NCBI RefSeq assembly: GCF_000622225.1 | Contig: NZ_JHWD01000012.1 | Span: forward strand, 61,983 to 125,982 | Source: Roseomonas mucosa ATCC BAA-692 | GTDB taxonomy: Bacteria > Pseudomonadota > Alphaproteobacteria > Acetobacterales > Acetobacteraceae | Length of the DNA stretch: 64,000 nt | Direction: 5' to 3' | Shown: piece after piece, positions 1-8,175 of the stretch | Layout of the letters: the number at the start of each line of letters is the position of its first letter | How positions within the stretch are numbered: the stretch's first letter is position 1 | Notes under the pieces: model-generated | Told to the model about the DNA's origin: nothing | What the model saw: only the letters and a program-made list of their open reading frames with translations | Database searches by the model: none | Made by a program: the position numbers and the translations under genes

Positions 1-373
1 AGATGGCCCGGTAGATGGTGAGGCCGCGGATGCCCTTGTTGAGCACCATCGCCACGCCCAGGGCGAAGGCGAGCTTCAGCGGCACGGTCAGCACCACATA
101 GGTGAAGGTGACGCGCAGGGATTCCCAGAACTTGGTGTCCGAGAAGAGGATGCGCCGGTAGTTGGCCATCCCCGCCCAGCGCGGGTCCGTCATCAGGTCG
201 AAATGGGTGAAGGACAGCGCCAGCGAGGCCAGGGCCGGCCCCAGCGTCAGCCCGAAGAAGCCGATCAGCCAGGGCAGCAGGAAGAGGTAGCCGGGCAGGC
301 TTGCCCAGCGTTTCCGGCTGGCCTTCCGCTTCCGGGCGGCGGTCCAGCCCGTTTCAGCGGCGGCGATCTGCAT
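1..373 (-). CDS. Sugar ABC transporter permease, MalF/UgpA type (partial)
   Basis: This is the N-terminal 124 codons of an inner-membrane permease of a carbohydrate ABC importer; the rest lies beyond the left edge. The reading begins MQIAAAETGWTAARKRK, a basic cytoplasmic tail, followed by a first membrane helix (GYLFLLPWLIGFFGLTLG) and the family's typical SFTHFDL and NYRRILFSD segments before a second helix. It faces away from the TetR gene, and an operator-like site lies 88 bases upstream of its start. The Tat-type binding protein at 6886-8175 is the likely partner. The family assignment is firm; the substrate is unknown. Confidence 0.88.
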   Translation of the reverse strand, partial: MQIAAAETGWTAARKRKASRKRWASLPGYLFLLPWLIGFFGLTLGPALASLALSFTHFDLMTDPRWAGMANYRRILFSDTKFWESLRVTFTYVVLTVPLKLAFALGVAMVLNKGIRGLTIYRAI

Positions 374-460
374 GATCCCCCGCCCCGTTTCCGGGTTTCG
401 TCATCGGTCGTCCTCCCCATGGCTCTTGCGGCCATGTCCGTCAGCCCCTACTCAGCAAGC

Positions 461-480
461 AGGTAACCGGTTGGTTCCCA
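461..480. promoter_or_regulatory. Candidate TetR operator, site A
   Basis: The sequence is AGGTAAC, six bases, then GTTCCCA. It matches the half-site layout GTAAC-N6-GTTAC seen at three other places in the first 7 kb, with one change in the right half. It lies between the divergent permease and TetR genes, so it could control both. This is an inference from repetition of the motif. Confidence 0.55.
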
Positions 481-591
481 CGCTAGGGAGGCGCCTCCCT
501 TCGTGTCAAGCACGGATATGATCGGTCGTGATCGCACACGAGCGTTCTTTCCGCTGGTCTTGTGCATCCTCCACGGCAATTTTGCGGAACC

Positions 592-1230
592 ATGTCGGAC
601 ATCCTCATCCCGCAGCGCAGCAAGCGCGCCGAGACCACCCGCCGGAAGATCCTGGACGCCGCGGTCGTCGAGTTCACCGCCAATGGCCTGGCCGGGGCCC
701 GGGTGGACGAGATCGCCGCCCGGGCCGGGGTGAACAAGCGCATGCTCTATGTGCATTTCGGCAGCAAGGAGGAGCTCTGGATCCAGGTCCTGGAGCATGT
801 CTATGGCGCCAAGCGGGAGGAGGAGCGGGCGCTCGACGTCGGCAGCCTGCCGCCGGTGGAGGCCATGGCACGGCTGGTGCGCTTCAACCTTCGCTACACG
901 GCGTGGCATCCGGAGTTCGTCACCCTGCTGAACCAGGAGAACATGCACCGGGCCAGTTACCTGGGGCGCAGCGAGCAGGTGCGGGCGCTCTACTCGCCGC
1001 TGCTCGAATCCGTGCGGGATGTCTTGGTCAGGGGCGCCGAGGCGGGCGTCTTCCGGCGCGATGCCGATCCTTTGCAGACCTATGTGACGATCGTGGCGGT
1101 GGGCCATTTCTACGTGGCCAACCTCCATACCCTTTCGGCCATCTTCAAGACCGACCTGTCCACCGAGGTGGCGCTGGGGCTGCGCGAGGATCACTGCGTG
1201 GATGTGATCCTGGGCTATCTTCGTGCTTGA
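592..1230 (+). CDS. TetR/AcrR family transcriptional regulator
   Basis: A one-component repressor of 212 residues, typical for the family. The N-terminal DNA-binding domain (about residues 10-60) is clear: RRKILDAAVVEFTANGLAG, then a helix-turn-helix in VDEIAARAGVNKRMLYVHFG, followed by SKEELW. The C-terminal ligand domain is variable, as usual. I chose the ATG at 592 because the protein then starts just before the first helix; an ATG at 562 is possible but adds unrelated residues. It is divergent from the sugar permease and just upstream of the Gfo/Idh/MocA operon, with GTAAC-N6-GTTAC sites on both sides, so it probably regulates this locus. The inducer is unknown. Confidence 0.9.
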   Translation: MSDILIPQRSKRAETTRRKILDAAVVEFTANGLAGARVDEIAARAGVNKRMLYVHFGSKEELWIQVLEHVYGAKREEERALDVGSLPPVEAMARLVRFNLRYTAWHPEFVTLLNQENMHRASYLGRSEQVRALYSPLLESVRDVLVRGAEAGVFRRDADPLQTYVTIVAVGHFYVANLHTLSAIFKTDLSTEVALGLREDHCVDVILGYLRA

Positions 1231-1243
1231 CCGGCGGGGCAGT

Positions 1244-1281
1244 CCCGTTCTTAGGTAACCATGCAGTTACCTGAGAACGGG
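1244..1281. promoter_or_regulatory. 38-bp palindromic operator, site B
   Basis: Two 16-base arms (1244-1259 and 1266-1281) are reverse complements with one mismatch, around a 6-base spacer. The inner core is GGTAAC-N6-GTTACC. It ends 11 bases before the ATG of the downstream dehydrogenase, a position where a bound repressor would block transcription. It is the most complete of four related sites and is probably bound by the adjacent TetR protein. Confidence 0.75.
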
Positions 1282-1292
1282 ATGGAATCGTC

Positions 1293-2447
1293 ATGGCGGA
1301 ACGTCGCATTGGCCTGATCATGCATGGCGTGACAGGGCGCATGGGCATGAACCAGCACCTGATCCGCTCGATCGCCGCGATCCGGAAGGATGGCGGCGTC
1401 CCCCTGAAGAACGGCGACCGGCTGATGCCCGACCCGATCCTGGTCGGCCGCAACCGCGAGAAGCTGGAGGCCCTGGCCCGGGCGCACGGGGTGGAGCGCG
1501 TCGGCACCGATCTCGACGAGGCCCTGGCCAACAAGGAAGACGAGATCTTCTTCGACGCCGGCACCACGCAGATGCGCGCCGCGCTGATCCGCAAGGCCAT
1601 CGCCGCCGGCAAGCACATCTACACCGAGAAGCCGACCGCCGATAACCTGGAGGACGCGCTGGACGTGGCCCGCCTCGCCCGCAAGGCGGGGGTGAAGAAC
1701 GGCGCGGTGCAGGACAAGCTCTTCCTGCCGGGGCTGGTGAAGCTGAAGATGGCCATCGACAGCGGCTTCTTCGGCAAGATCCTCTCGGTGCGGGGCGAGT
1801 TCGGCTACTGGGTCTTCGAGGGCGACCTGCAGCCGACGCAGCGGCCCTCCTGGAACTACAAGAAGGACGAGGGCGGCGGCATCATCCTCGATATGCTCTG
1901 CCACTGGCGCTACGTGCTGGACAACCTGTTCGGCGAGACCAAGGCGGTCTCCTGCCTGGGCGCCACGCACATCCCGCGCCGCATCGACGAGAAGGGCGAG
2001 GCCTACGAGGCCGATGCCGACGATGCCGCCTACGCCACCTTCGAGCTGGAGGGCGGGGTGATCGCGCAGATCAATTCCTCCTGGGTGACGCGGGTGCGGC
2101 GGGACGACCTCGTGACCTTCCATGTGGACGGCACGCATGGTTCCGCCGTGGCCGGGCTGATGACCTGCCGGACGCAGAGCCGTGTGAACACGCCGAAGCC
2201 CGTCTGGAGTCCCGACACGCCGCAGCCCATCGACTTCTTCGCGGGCTGGGAGGAGATCCCCGACACGCAGCCCTATCCCAACGGCTTCCGGGTGCAGTGG
2301 GAGCTGTTCCTGCGCCATGTCGCGGGCGAGCTGCCGGAGTTCAAGTGGAACCTGCTGGCCGCCGCCAAGGGCGTGCAGCTCGCCGAGGCCGGCCTGAAGT
2401 CCTGGGCCGAGCGCCGCTGGATCGACCTGCCGAAGCTGGAGGTCTGA
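1293..2447 (+). CDS. Gfo/Idh/MocA family oxidoreductase
   Basis: An NAD(P)-dependent sugar or polyol dehydrogenase of 384 residues. The N-terminal Rossmann domain includes GLIMHGVTGRMG and the segment AAGKHIYTEKPTA, whose EKP is the conserved substrate/cofactor lysine motif. The C-terminal sheet domain contains LDMLCHWRYVLDNLFG, a form of the family's GGHxxD region with His and Tyr. It leads a tight operon: the next gene starts 4 bases after its stop. DUF993 and isomerase genes follow, so it probably oxidises a sugar, inositol or sugar acid brought in by the neighbouring ABC importer. The exact substrate cannot be read from sequence. Confidence 0.9.
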   Translation: MAERRIGLIMHGVTGRMGMNQHLIRSIAAIRKDGGVPLKNGDRLMPDPILVGRNREKLEALARAHGVERVGTDLDEALANKEDEIFFDAGTTQMRAALIRKAIAAGKHIYTEKPTADNLEDALDVARLARKAGVKNGAVQDKLFLPGLVKLKMAIDSGFFGKILSVRGEFGYWVFEGDLQPTQRPSWNYKKDEGGGIILDMLCHWRYVLDNLFGETKAVSCLGATHIPRRIDEKGEAYEADADDAAYATFELEGGVIAQINSSWVTRVRRDDLVTFHVDGTHGSAVAGLMTCRTQSRVNTPKPVWSPDTPQPIDFFAGWEEIPDTQPYPNGFRVQWELFLRHVAGELPEFKWNLLAAAKGVQLAEAGLKSWAERRWIDLPKLEV

Positions 2448-2451
2448 CCCT

Positions 2452-3612
2452 GTGCCGACCCTGACCCTGCCGGGCGCCGAGGGGCGCCTGGCGCCCTACA
2501 CCACGGGCGCGCCACGGGAGTTCCCCGTGGCGAAGCCGCCCTTCCCGCGTATCGCCCTGGCCGCCGCGCATCTGGTGGCCGATCCGCTGGCGGAGCAGGA
2601 CCCCTGGCTCGACGTGAGGATCGACTGGGACCGCACCATCGCCTTCCGCCGCCACCTCTGGTCGCTGGGCCTGGGCGTGGCCGAGGCGATGGATACGGCG
2701 CAGCGCGGCATGGGCCTCGACTGGACGGGGGCGCAGGAGCTGATCCGGCGCTCGCTCGATGCGATGAAGGACGTGCCGGGCGCGGTGATGGCCTCCGGCG
2801 CCGGCACCGACCATCTGGCGCCCGGCCCGGATGTCACGGTGGACGACGTGATCCGTGCCTATGAGGAGCAGTGCTCCGCCGTCGAGGGCATGGGCGGGCG
2901 CATCATCCTGATGGCCTCCCGCGCCCTGGCCCGGGCGGCGCGCGGGCCGGACGACTATGTGCGCGTCTATGACCGCATCCTGCGGCAGGTGCGGCAGCCG
3001 GTGATCATCCACTGGCTGGGCGAGATGTTCGACCCGGCGCTGGAGGGCTACTGGGGCCATCACGACCACTGGAAGGCGATGGAGGTGGCGCTGGAGGTCA
3101 TCGCCGGCCATGCCGCCAGGGTGGACGGGGTGAAGATCTCCCTGCTCGACAAGGAGAAGGAGATCGCCATGCGCCGCCGCCTTCCCGAAGGCGTGCGGAT
3201 GTACACGGGCGACGACTTCAACTACGCCGAAACGATCGCCGGGGATTCCGAGGGGCATTCCGACGCGCTGCTCGGCATCTTCGATCCGATCGCCCCGGCG
3301 GTGGGCGGCGCGCTGGCCTGCCTGTCGCGCGACGACCTGCAAGGCTTCCACGACATCCTGGCGCCGACCGTGCCGCTCAGCCGGCATATCTTCAAGGCGC
3401 CGACCCGGTTCTACAAGACGGGCGTGGTCTTCATGGCCTGGCTGAACGGGCACCAGGACCACTTCACCATGGTCGGCGGGCAGCAGTCGGCCCGCTCCAT
3501 CGGCCATTTCGCGGAGCTCTTCCGTCTCGCCGACAAGGCCGGTCTGCTGCGCGACCCGGACCTTGCCGCCGCGCGGATGCGGCAGATCCTCGCGGTGCAC
3601 GGCGTGTCATGA
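2452..3612 (+). CDS. DUF993 family protein (dihydrodipicolinate-synthase-like TIM barrel)
   Basis: A 386-residue protein of the DUF993 family, related to class I aldolase/DapA-type TIM barrels. It starts at a GTG 4 bases after the dehydrogenase stop. Conserved-looking stretches include DWTGAQELIRRS, GAGTDHLAPG, IHWLGEMFDPALEGYWGHHD, DGVKISLLDKEKE (a lysine where DapA relatives carry the Schiff-base Lys) and MYTGDDFNYAETIAGD. A retro-aldol or dehydratase role on an oxidised sugar is plausible from fold and neighbours, but I know of no established reaction. Its stop overlaps the next start by 4 bases. Confidence 0.85.
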   Translation: MPTLTLPGAEGRLAPYTTGAPREFPVAKPPFPRIALAAAHLVADPLAEQDPWLDVRIDWDRTIAFRRHLWSLGLGVAEAMDTAQRGMGLDWTGAQELIRRSLDAMKDVPGAVMASGAGTDHLAPGPDVTVDDVIRAYEEQCSAVEGMGGRIILMASRALARAARGPDDYVRVYDRILRQVRQPVIIHWLGEMFDPALEGYWGHHDHWKAMEVALEVIAGHAARVDGVKISLLDKEKEIAMRRRLPEGVRMYTGDDFNYAETIAGDSEGHSDALLGIFDPIAPAVGGALACLSRDDLQGFHDILAPTVPLSRHIFKAPTRFYKTGVVFMAWLNGHQDHFTMVGGQQSARSIGHFAELFRLADKAGLLRDPDLAAARMRQILAVHGVS

Positions 3613-4439
3613 GCATGGCGAAGAGCGATCCCGGACCCCTTTCCCTCAACACCGCCACGGTGAAGGAGCGCTGGGGGCTGGCGGAATGCATCGAGGGCTG
3701 TGCCCGGCACGGCATCCCCGGCATCTCCCCCTGGCGCGACGTGCTGCAGGCCATGGGGGTGGAAGAGGCGGCGCGGCAGATCCGCGACGCCGGGCTGACG
3801 GTCACCGGCCTGTGCCGCGGCGGCATGTTCACGGCCCCCGACGCGGCGGGGCGGGCCGCCGCCATCGAGGACAACCGCCGCGCCATCGCCGAGGCCCATG
3901 CCATCGGCGCCGCCTGTCTCGTGATGGTCTGCGGCGGGCTGCCGCCCGGTTCCCGGGACCTGCCCGGGGCGCGGGAGATGGTGCGGGAGGGGCTGCACGC
4001 CATCATGGGCGAGGCGCGCGATGCCGGCGTCACCATCGCGCTGGAGCCGCTGCACCCGATGACCTGCGCCGACCGCTCCGTGCTCGCCACGCTGGGGCAG
4101 GCGCTGGATCTCTGCGAGGAGCTGGGGCGCGGCAGCGGCGTGGCGCTGGATGTCTATCATGTCTGGTGGGACCCGGACCTGGCCCGGCAGATGCGGCGCG
4201 CCCGGGGACGGATCGCCGCCTTCCACACCTGCGACTGGCTGGTGCCCACCACGGACACGGTCTTCGACCGCGGCCTGCCGGGCGACGGGGTGATCGACAT
4301 CCCCGCCATCCGCGCCATGGCGGAGGAAGCCGGCTGGCCCGGCGGGGCGGAGGTGGAGATCCTGTCGCGCCGCTGGTGGGCACGCGACCCGGACGAGGTG
4401 CTGCCGCTGCTGAAGGAGCGCCACCAGAGCGCCTGCTGA
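3609..4439 (+). CDS. Sugar phosphate isomerase/epimerase (xylose-isomerase-like TIM barrel)
   Basis: A 276-residue AP-endonuclease-2/IolE-type TIM barrel. Metal-site features are visible: IALEPLHPM (Glu on a barrel strand), GVALDVYHVWWDPDL (Asp/His), IAAFHTCDW (His) and AEVEILSRRWW (final Glu). Such proteins isomerise or epimerise sugars and keto-inositols. It is translationally coupled to the DUF993 gene by an ATGA overlap, forming a three-gene catabolic unit with the Gfo/Idh/MocA dehydrogenase. Confidence 0.87.
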   Translation: MSMAKSDPGPLSLNTATVKERWGLAECIEGCARHGIPGISPWRDVLQAMGVEEAARQIRDAGLTVTGLCRGGMFTAPDAAGRAAAIEDNRRAIAEAHAIGAACLVMVCGGLPPGSRDLPGAREMVREGLHAIMGEARDAGVTIALEPLHPMTCADRSVLATLGQALDLCEELGRGSGVALDVYHVWWDPDLARQMRRARGRIAAFHTCDWLVPTTDTVFDRGLPGDGVIDIPAIRAMAEEAGWPGGAEVEILSRRWWARDPDEVLPLLKERHQSAC

Positions 4440-4561
4440 CACCCTCCGCGCCCCGCCGGGCACGGGAGGGGGATGGCCGGTCTTCCGGCGAAGCTGCGGC
4501 GCGGGCCCGCGACGGCCCGCGCCCCCCATCAAGAAGAACGCGTTCGGGAGAAACAACGGGA

Positions 4562-5554
4562 ATGTTCATCGCAAGACGCGGCCTCCTGGCCGCCGGGCTG
4601 GCCCTTCCGTCCGTGGCCCTTCCGTCCCTGGCGCGCGCCCAGGGCGGCGGCGCCTGGGCCCCCACCCATCCGGTGCGCTTCGTCGTCCCCTTCCCCGCCG
4701 GCGGCGCCACCGACGTGGTGGCGCGCGTGCTGGGGGAGCGATTGCAGCAGCGCCTGGGCCAGCCGGTGGTGGTGGAGAACCGCACCGGCTCCGGCGGCAA
4801 CCTCGGCATGGAGAATGCCGCGCATTCCCCCGCCGATGGCCATACGCTGGTGATGGCGACCATGGGAACGCTGAGCATCAACCAGCATTTGTACCGCAAC
4901 CTCGGCTTCGATCCGGTGAAGGGCTTCGCCCCCATCTCCATGGCCTTCGGCACGGACCATGTGCTGATCGTCAACCCCGGGGTGCCGGCGCGGACGGCGC
5001 AGGAATTCGTGGCGCTGGCGAAGGAGAAGGGCAGCGGCATCAGCTATGGCTCGGCGGGTTCCGGCAGTTCCACCCATATGGTGGCGGAGCTCTTCCGGCT
5101 CGCCGCCGGCATCCAGCCGATGCACGTTCCCTATCGCGGCAGCGCCCCGGCCCTGAACGACACGATCGCCGGAACGGTGCAGTTCATGCTGGACCAGCTT
5201 CCCTCCGCCCTCGGCCAGATCCAGGCCGGGACGGTGCGCGCCCTGGCGACCACCGGCCCGCGGCGCTCGGCCCTGTTGCCGGAGGTTCCCACCATGGCGG
5301 AGATCGGGCTCCCGGCGGCGGAAGCGACCTCCTGGGGCGCGGTCCTCGCCCCCGCCGGGACACCGGCCGCCGCCATCGCCCGCTACAACCAGGCGATCCG
5401 CGAGATCCTGGCCGAGCCCGGGGCGCAGGAACGCCTCGCCGCCGCCGGAGCGGACGCGGTTTCCTCCACGCCCGAGGAGCTCGCCGCCACCATCCGGCGG
5501 GAAAGCGACAAATGGGGCCGCGTGGTGCAGGAGGCGAGGATCACCGTGAACTGA
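4562..5554 (+). CDS. Tripartite tricarboxylate transporter (Bug family) substrate-binding protein
   Basis: A 330-residue periplasmic receptor. An N-terminal signal (MFIARRGLLAAGLALPSVAL, cleavage likely after ARAQ) is followed by the family signatures PVRFVVPFPAGGATDVVAR, ENRTGSGGNLG and GSAGSGSSTHM, and VPYRGSAPALNDTIAG. It binds a carboxylate-type ligand for TctAB-type membrane subunits, but no tctA or tctB is in the window; such orphan receptors are abundant in this bacterial group. I placed the start at 4562, just before the signal peptide. It lies 122 bases after the isomerase and may be co-transcribed. Confidence 0.9.
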   Translation: MFIARRGLLAAGLALPSVALPSLARAQGGGAWAPTHPVRFVVPFPAGGATDVVARVLGERLQQRLGQPVVVENRTGSGGNLGMENAAHSPADGHTLVMATMGTLSINQHLYRNLGFDPVKGFAPISMAFGTDHVLIVNPGVPARTAQEFVALAKEKGSGISYGSAGSGSSTHMVAELFRLAAGIQPMHVPYRGSAPALNDTIAGTVQFMLDQLPSALGQIQAGTVRALATTGPRRSALLPEVPTMAEIGLPAAEATSWGAVLAPAGTPAAAIARYNQAIREILAEPGAQERLAAAGADAVSSTPEELAATIRRESDKWGRVVQEARITVN

Positions 5555-5587
5555 CAGCCCAAAGGGGGCGCCCGGAAGGGGCACCGC

Positions 5588-6598
5588 TCAGGCCAGATGC
5601 GGCAGGTCCTGCGCCCGGACCTCGTGGCGCAGGGGCTCCCCGGACAGGAAGCGCCGGATCTCCTCGATCACCAGCGCCGTCATGCGCTGCGTTTCCGGCC
5701 CTTCCGCCCCCGCGATATGCGGCGTCAGGAAGACGTTGGGCAGGTCGTAGAGCGGATGCCCCGGCGGCAGCAGGTCAGGTTCCGTCACGTCGATCACCGC
5801 GCTGATCCGCCCGCCCGACAGGGCCTCCACCAGCGCCTCCTGGTCCACGAGGCCGCCCCGCGCCGTGTTCAGCAGCACCGCGCCGTCCCGCATCAGCGCC
5901 AGTTCCCGCCGGCCGATCATGCCGCGCGTGGCGGGCAGCAGCGGTGCGTGCAGGCTGACCAGGTCGGCCTCGGCGAGCAGGACCTCCAGCGGCCGCGGGG
6001 TGGCGCCCAGCCGCGCGGCCTCCTCCCCGCCCACGAAAGGGTCGCTCAGCAGCACCCGCAGGTCGAAGGGCCGCAGCAGCTCGATCACCCGCCGCCCGAT
6101 CCGGGAGGCACCGACGATGCCGACCGACTTGCCGTAATTGCCCAGGCCCGGCGCGAGGTTGCTCCAGGGCTTCGGCGCATCGCGCCGTTCCCGGTACAGC
6201 CGGTTGAGGCGGAAGACCTGCTTGTTGGCGAAGAGGATCGCCGCCAGCGTGTATTCCGCCACCGGCAGCGCATTGGCATCGGCGGCATTGACCACGCGGA
6301 TGCCGCGCTCCCAGGTCTCGGGCGCGAGATGCCCCTTCACCGTGCCGGCGAGATGCGCCACCAGCCGCAGGCGCGGCATGGCTTCCAGCGCCGCCCGGTC
6401 CAGCCGCGGCGCGCCCCAGCCGGTCACCAGCACCTCCACCTCCGGCAGGAGCGGTGCCAGCGCGGGGTCGTCGAAGCGGCGTACGGGTTCGGGCAGCAGG
6501 ACATCCAGCAGTTCCCGCAGTTGCGCGTGCTGCGCCGCGGAGACGGTTTCGGGATTGCGGCCCGGGTCATAGGCCAGCAGGGCAGCGGGTCCGCTCAT
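5588..6598 (-). CDS. D-2-hydroxyacid dehydrogenase (phosphoglycerate-dehydrogenase-like)
   Basis: A 336-residue NAD-dependent D-2-hydroxyacid dehydrogenase. The N-terminal substrate domain is followed by a cofactor domain with SVGIVGASRIGRRVIELL. GASRIG occupies the GxGxxG position, with Ser replacing the usual central Gly. The active-site elements LNTARGGLVDQEAL (Arg), VTEPDLLP (Glu) and TPHIAG (His) are present. I chose the ATG at 6598 because GGGGAGGAA lies just upstream. It reads away from the solute-binding gene; two operator-like sites lie in the shared intergenic region, so it probably belongs to the TetR regulon and reduces or oxidises a pathway 2-keto acid. Confidence 0.9.
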   Translation of the reverse strand: MSGPAALLAYDPGRNPETVSAAQHAQLRELLDVLLPEPVRRFDDPALAPLLPEVEVLVTGWGAPRLDRAALEAMPRLRLVAHLAGTVKGHLAPETWERGIRVVNAADANALPVAEYTLAAILFANKQVFRLNRLYRERRDAPKPWSNLAPGLGNYGKSVGIVGASRIGRRVIELLRPFDLRVLLSDPFVGGEEAARLGATPRPLEVLLAEADLVSLHAPLLPATRGMIGRRELALMRDGAVLLNTARGGLVDQEALVEALSGGRISAVIDVTEPDLLPPGHPLYDLPNVFLTPHIAGAEGPETQRMTALVIEEIRRFLSGEPLRHEVRAQDLPHLA

Positions 6599-6635
6599 GA
6601 TTCCTCCCCAGGTTTCCCTGCCGCAATGCAGCAAA

Positions 6636-6653
6636 AGTAACCAGACATTTACG
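6636..6653. promoter_or_regulatory. Candidate TetR operator, site C (weak)
   Basis: AGTAAC, six bases, then TTTACG: one mismatch to GTAAC-N6-GTTAC. It is 38 bases upstream of the D-2-hydroxyacid dehydrogenase start. It is the weakest of the four sites and is supported mainly by its position. Confidence 0.4.
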
Positions 6654-6735
6654 AAGTATCCCGGGCGTGGATTATCCACCTCATCCCTTTGCCTGCAAGC
6701 TATCCGCCGTTGATGCTTGACATGCCGTGATGCAG

Positions 6736-6755
6736 GAGTAACCTTCCAGTTACCA
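6736..6755. promoter_or_regulatory. Candidate TetR operator, site D
   Basis: GAGTAAC, CTTCCA, GTTACCA: a clear match to the GTAAC-N6-GTTAC core, in the 287-base region between the divergent dehydrogenase (start 6598) and solute-binding protein (start 6886). Its arms and spacing agree with site B. Confidence 0.6.
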
Positions 6756-6885
6756 AAAAGCGGCAGCCGGCCGCCTCCGAACCCGCGCCGACGGCATGGT
6801 TCCCGGACACGGCCCCGAGGCGTGTTGTCCCGGGAGCCGACCCGAAGTGGGCGAGAACGGCGCCAGACAAGGGGAGGACAAGTCC

Positions 6886-8175
6886 ATGGCGGATCTCGCG
6901 CGGCGCGACCTGGGTCGACTGGCCCTGGGCGGCGGCCTTGCCCTGATGGGCGGCACGCTGGCGGGCGGCCGTTCCGCCAGGGCGGCGGAAACGAGGATGG
7001 CGGTGCAATGGTTCGGCGCCAGCGACCGCGCCCGCCGCACCTTCGCGGTGATCGAGATCTTCGAGAAGCGCCATCCCGGCCTCAAGATCAATGGCCAGTA
7101 CGGCAACTCCACCGACTACTTCCAGAAGATCAACACGCAGATCGCCGGTCGCAACGGGCCGGACGTCTTCCAGCTCGAACCCAACAGCCTGTCCGACTAT
7201 GCGCGGCGTGGCGCGCTGCTGCCGCTGGAGCCGATGCTGGGCAAGACCATCGACGTGTCGGGCATCGACCCTTCGATGCTCGACCTCTGCCGCGTGGACG
7301 GCAAGGTCTATGGCATGGGGCTCGGCCTGAACTCCTTCGCCATGCTCTATGATTCCGAGGTCTTCGCGCGCACCGGCCTGACGCCGCCGGACGAGAAGAC
7401 CAGCTGGGACGACTATGTCCGCCTTTCGGTGGAGCTGACCAAGGCGGCCAAGCAGGAGAACTGGTGGGGTTCCGCCGATATCAGCCGGAACCAGCAGGCG
7501 CTGACCGTCTGGCTGCGCCAGCATGGCATCGATCTCTTCACGGCGGAGGGCAAGCTCGGCCTCACCCCGGAGCTGGCGGCGGAATGGTTCGCCTTCTGGG
7601 ACAGGCAACGCAAGGCCGGCGGCTGCATCACGCCCGACATCGCCTCGCAGGACGTGAACTCCATCCAGTCCATGCCGCTGGTCACCAAGAATGCCGGCAT
7701 GGCGCTGATGTTCTCCAACCAGCTCGTCGCGACGCAGGAGGTCGTGCCGTTCAGGCTGGGCATGACCACCTTCCCGCATGGCGGCCCCGGCGCGAAGCCG
7801 GGGCATTTCTACCGCCCCGCACTGATCTGGTGCCTTTATGGCCGCGGCCGCAACATGCAACTCGCGGCGGAGTTCGTAAACTTCTTCCTCAACGATCCGG
7901 AGGCGGTGAAGATCCTGGGCGTCGAGCGTGGCGTGCCGATGGCCAAGGCATCGCGCGAGCTCGTCCTGCCGACGCTGAACGAAATGGAGCGCCGCACGGT
8001 GGAGTACGTCAACCTCCTGGCCGACAAGGTGGGCCCCTATCCGCCCGCCATGCCGGTGAACGCGCAGCAGTTCGGCCAGTTCCTGCGCAACGCCGCCGAC
8101 GAGTTCGCCTTTGGCCGGATGGATGCGAAGCAGGCCGCTGCGAAGCTGGTCAGCGACACGAACGCCATCCTGTGA
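6886..8175 (+). CDS. Carbohydrate ABC transporter substrate-binding protein (family 1)
   Basis: A 429-residue periplasmic sugar-binding protein. The N-terminus MADLARRDLGRLALGGGLAL carries twin arginines and a hydrophobic stretch, suggesting Tat export. The mature part has the family's opening MAVQWFGASDRARRTF and the segment QIAGRNGPDVFQLEPNSLSD. The ATG at 6886 follows GGGGAGG by about 9 bases. It probably delivers substrate to the permease at the window's left edge, although the two genes are 6.5 kb apart. Its stop overlaps the GTG start of the DUF2264 gene (GTGA), so transport and that enzyme are coupled. Confidence 0.9.
   Translation: MADLARRDLGRLALGGGLALMGGTLAGGRSARAAETRMAVQWFGASDRARRTFAVIEIFEKRHPGLKINGQYGNSTDYFQKINTQIAGRNGPDVFQLEPNSLSDYARRGALLPLEPMLGKTIDVSGIDPSMLDLCRVDGKVYGMGLGLNSFAMLYDSEVFARTGLTPPDEKTSWDDYVRLSVELTKAAKQENWWGSADISRNQQALTVWLRQHGIDLFTAEGKLGLTPELAAEWFAFWDRQRKAGGCITPDIASQDVNSIQSMPLVTKNAGMALMFSNQLVATQEVVPFRLGMTTFPHGGPGAKPGHFYRPALIWCLYGRGRNMQLAAEFVNFFLNDPEAVKILGVERGVPMAKASRELVLPTLNEMERRTVEYVNLLADKVGPYPPAMPVNAQQFGQFLRNAADEFAFGRMDAKQAAAKLVSDTNAIL

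Noticed and set aside
3563..4561. An upstream extension of the TTT receptor frame to 3563
   Set aside because: It overlaps the isomerase gene in another frame and would bury the signal peptide.
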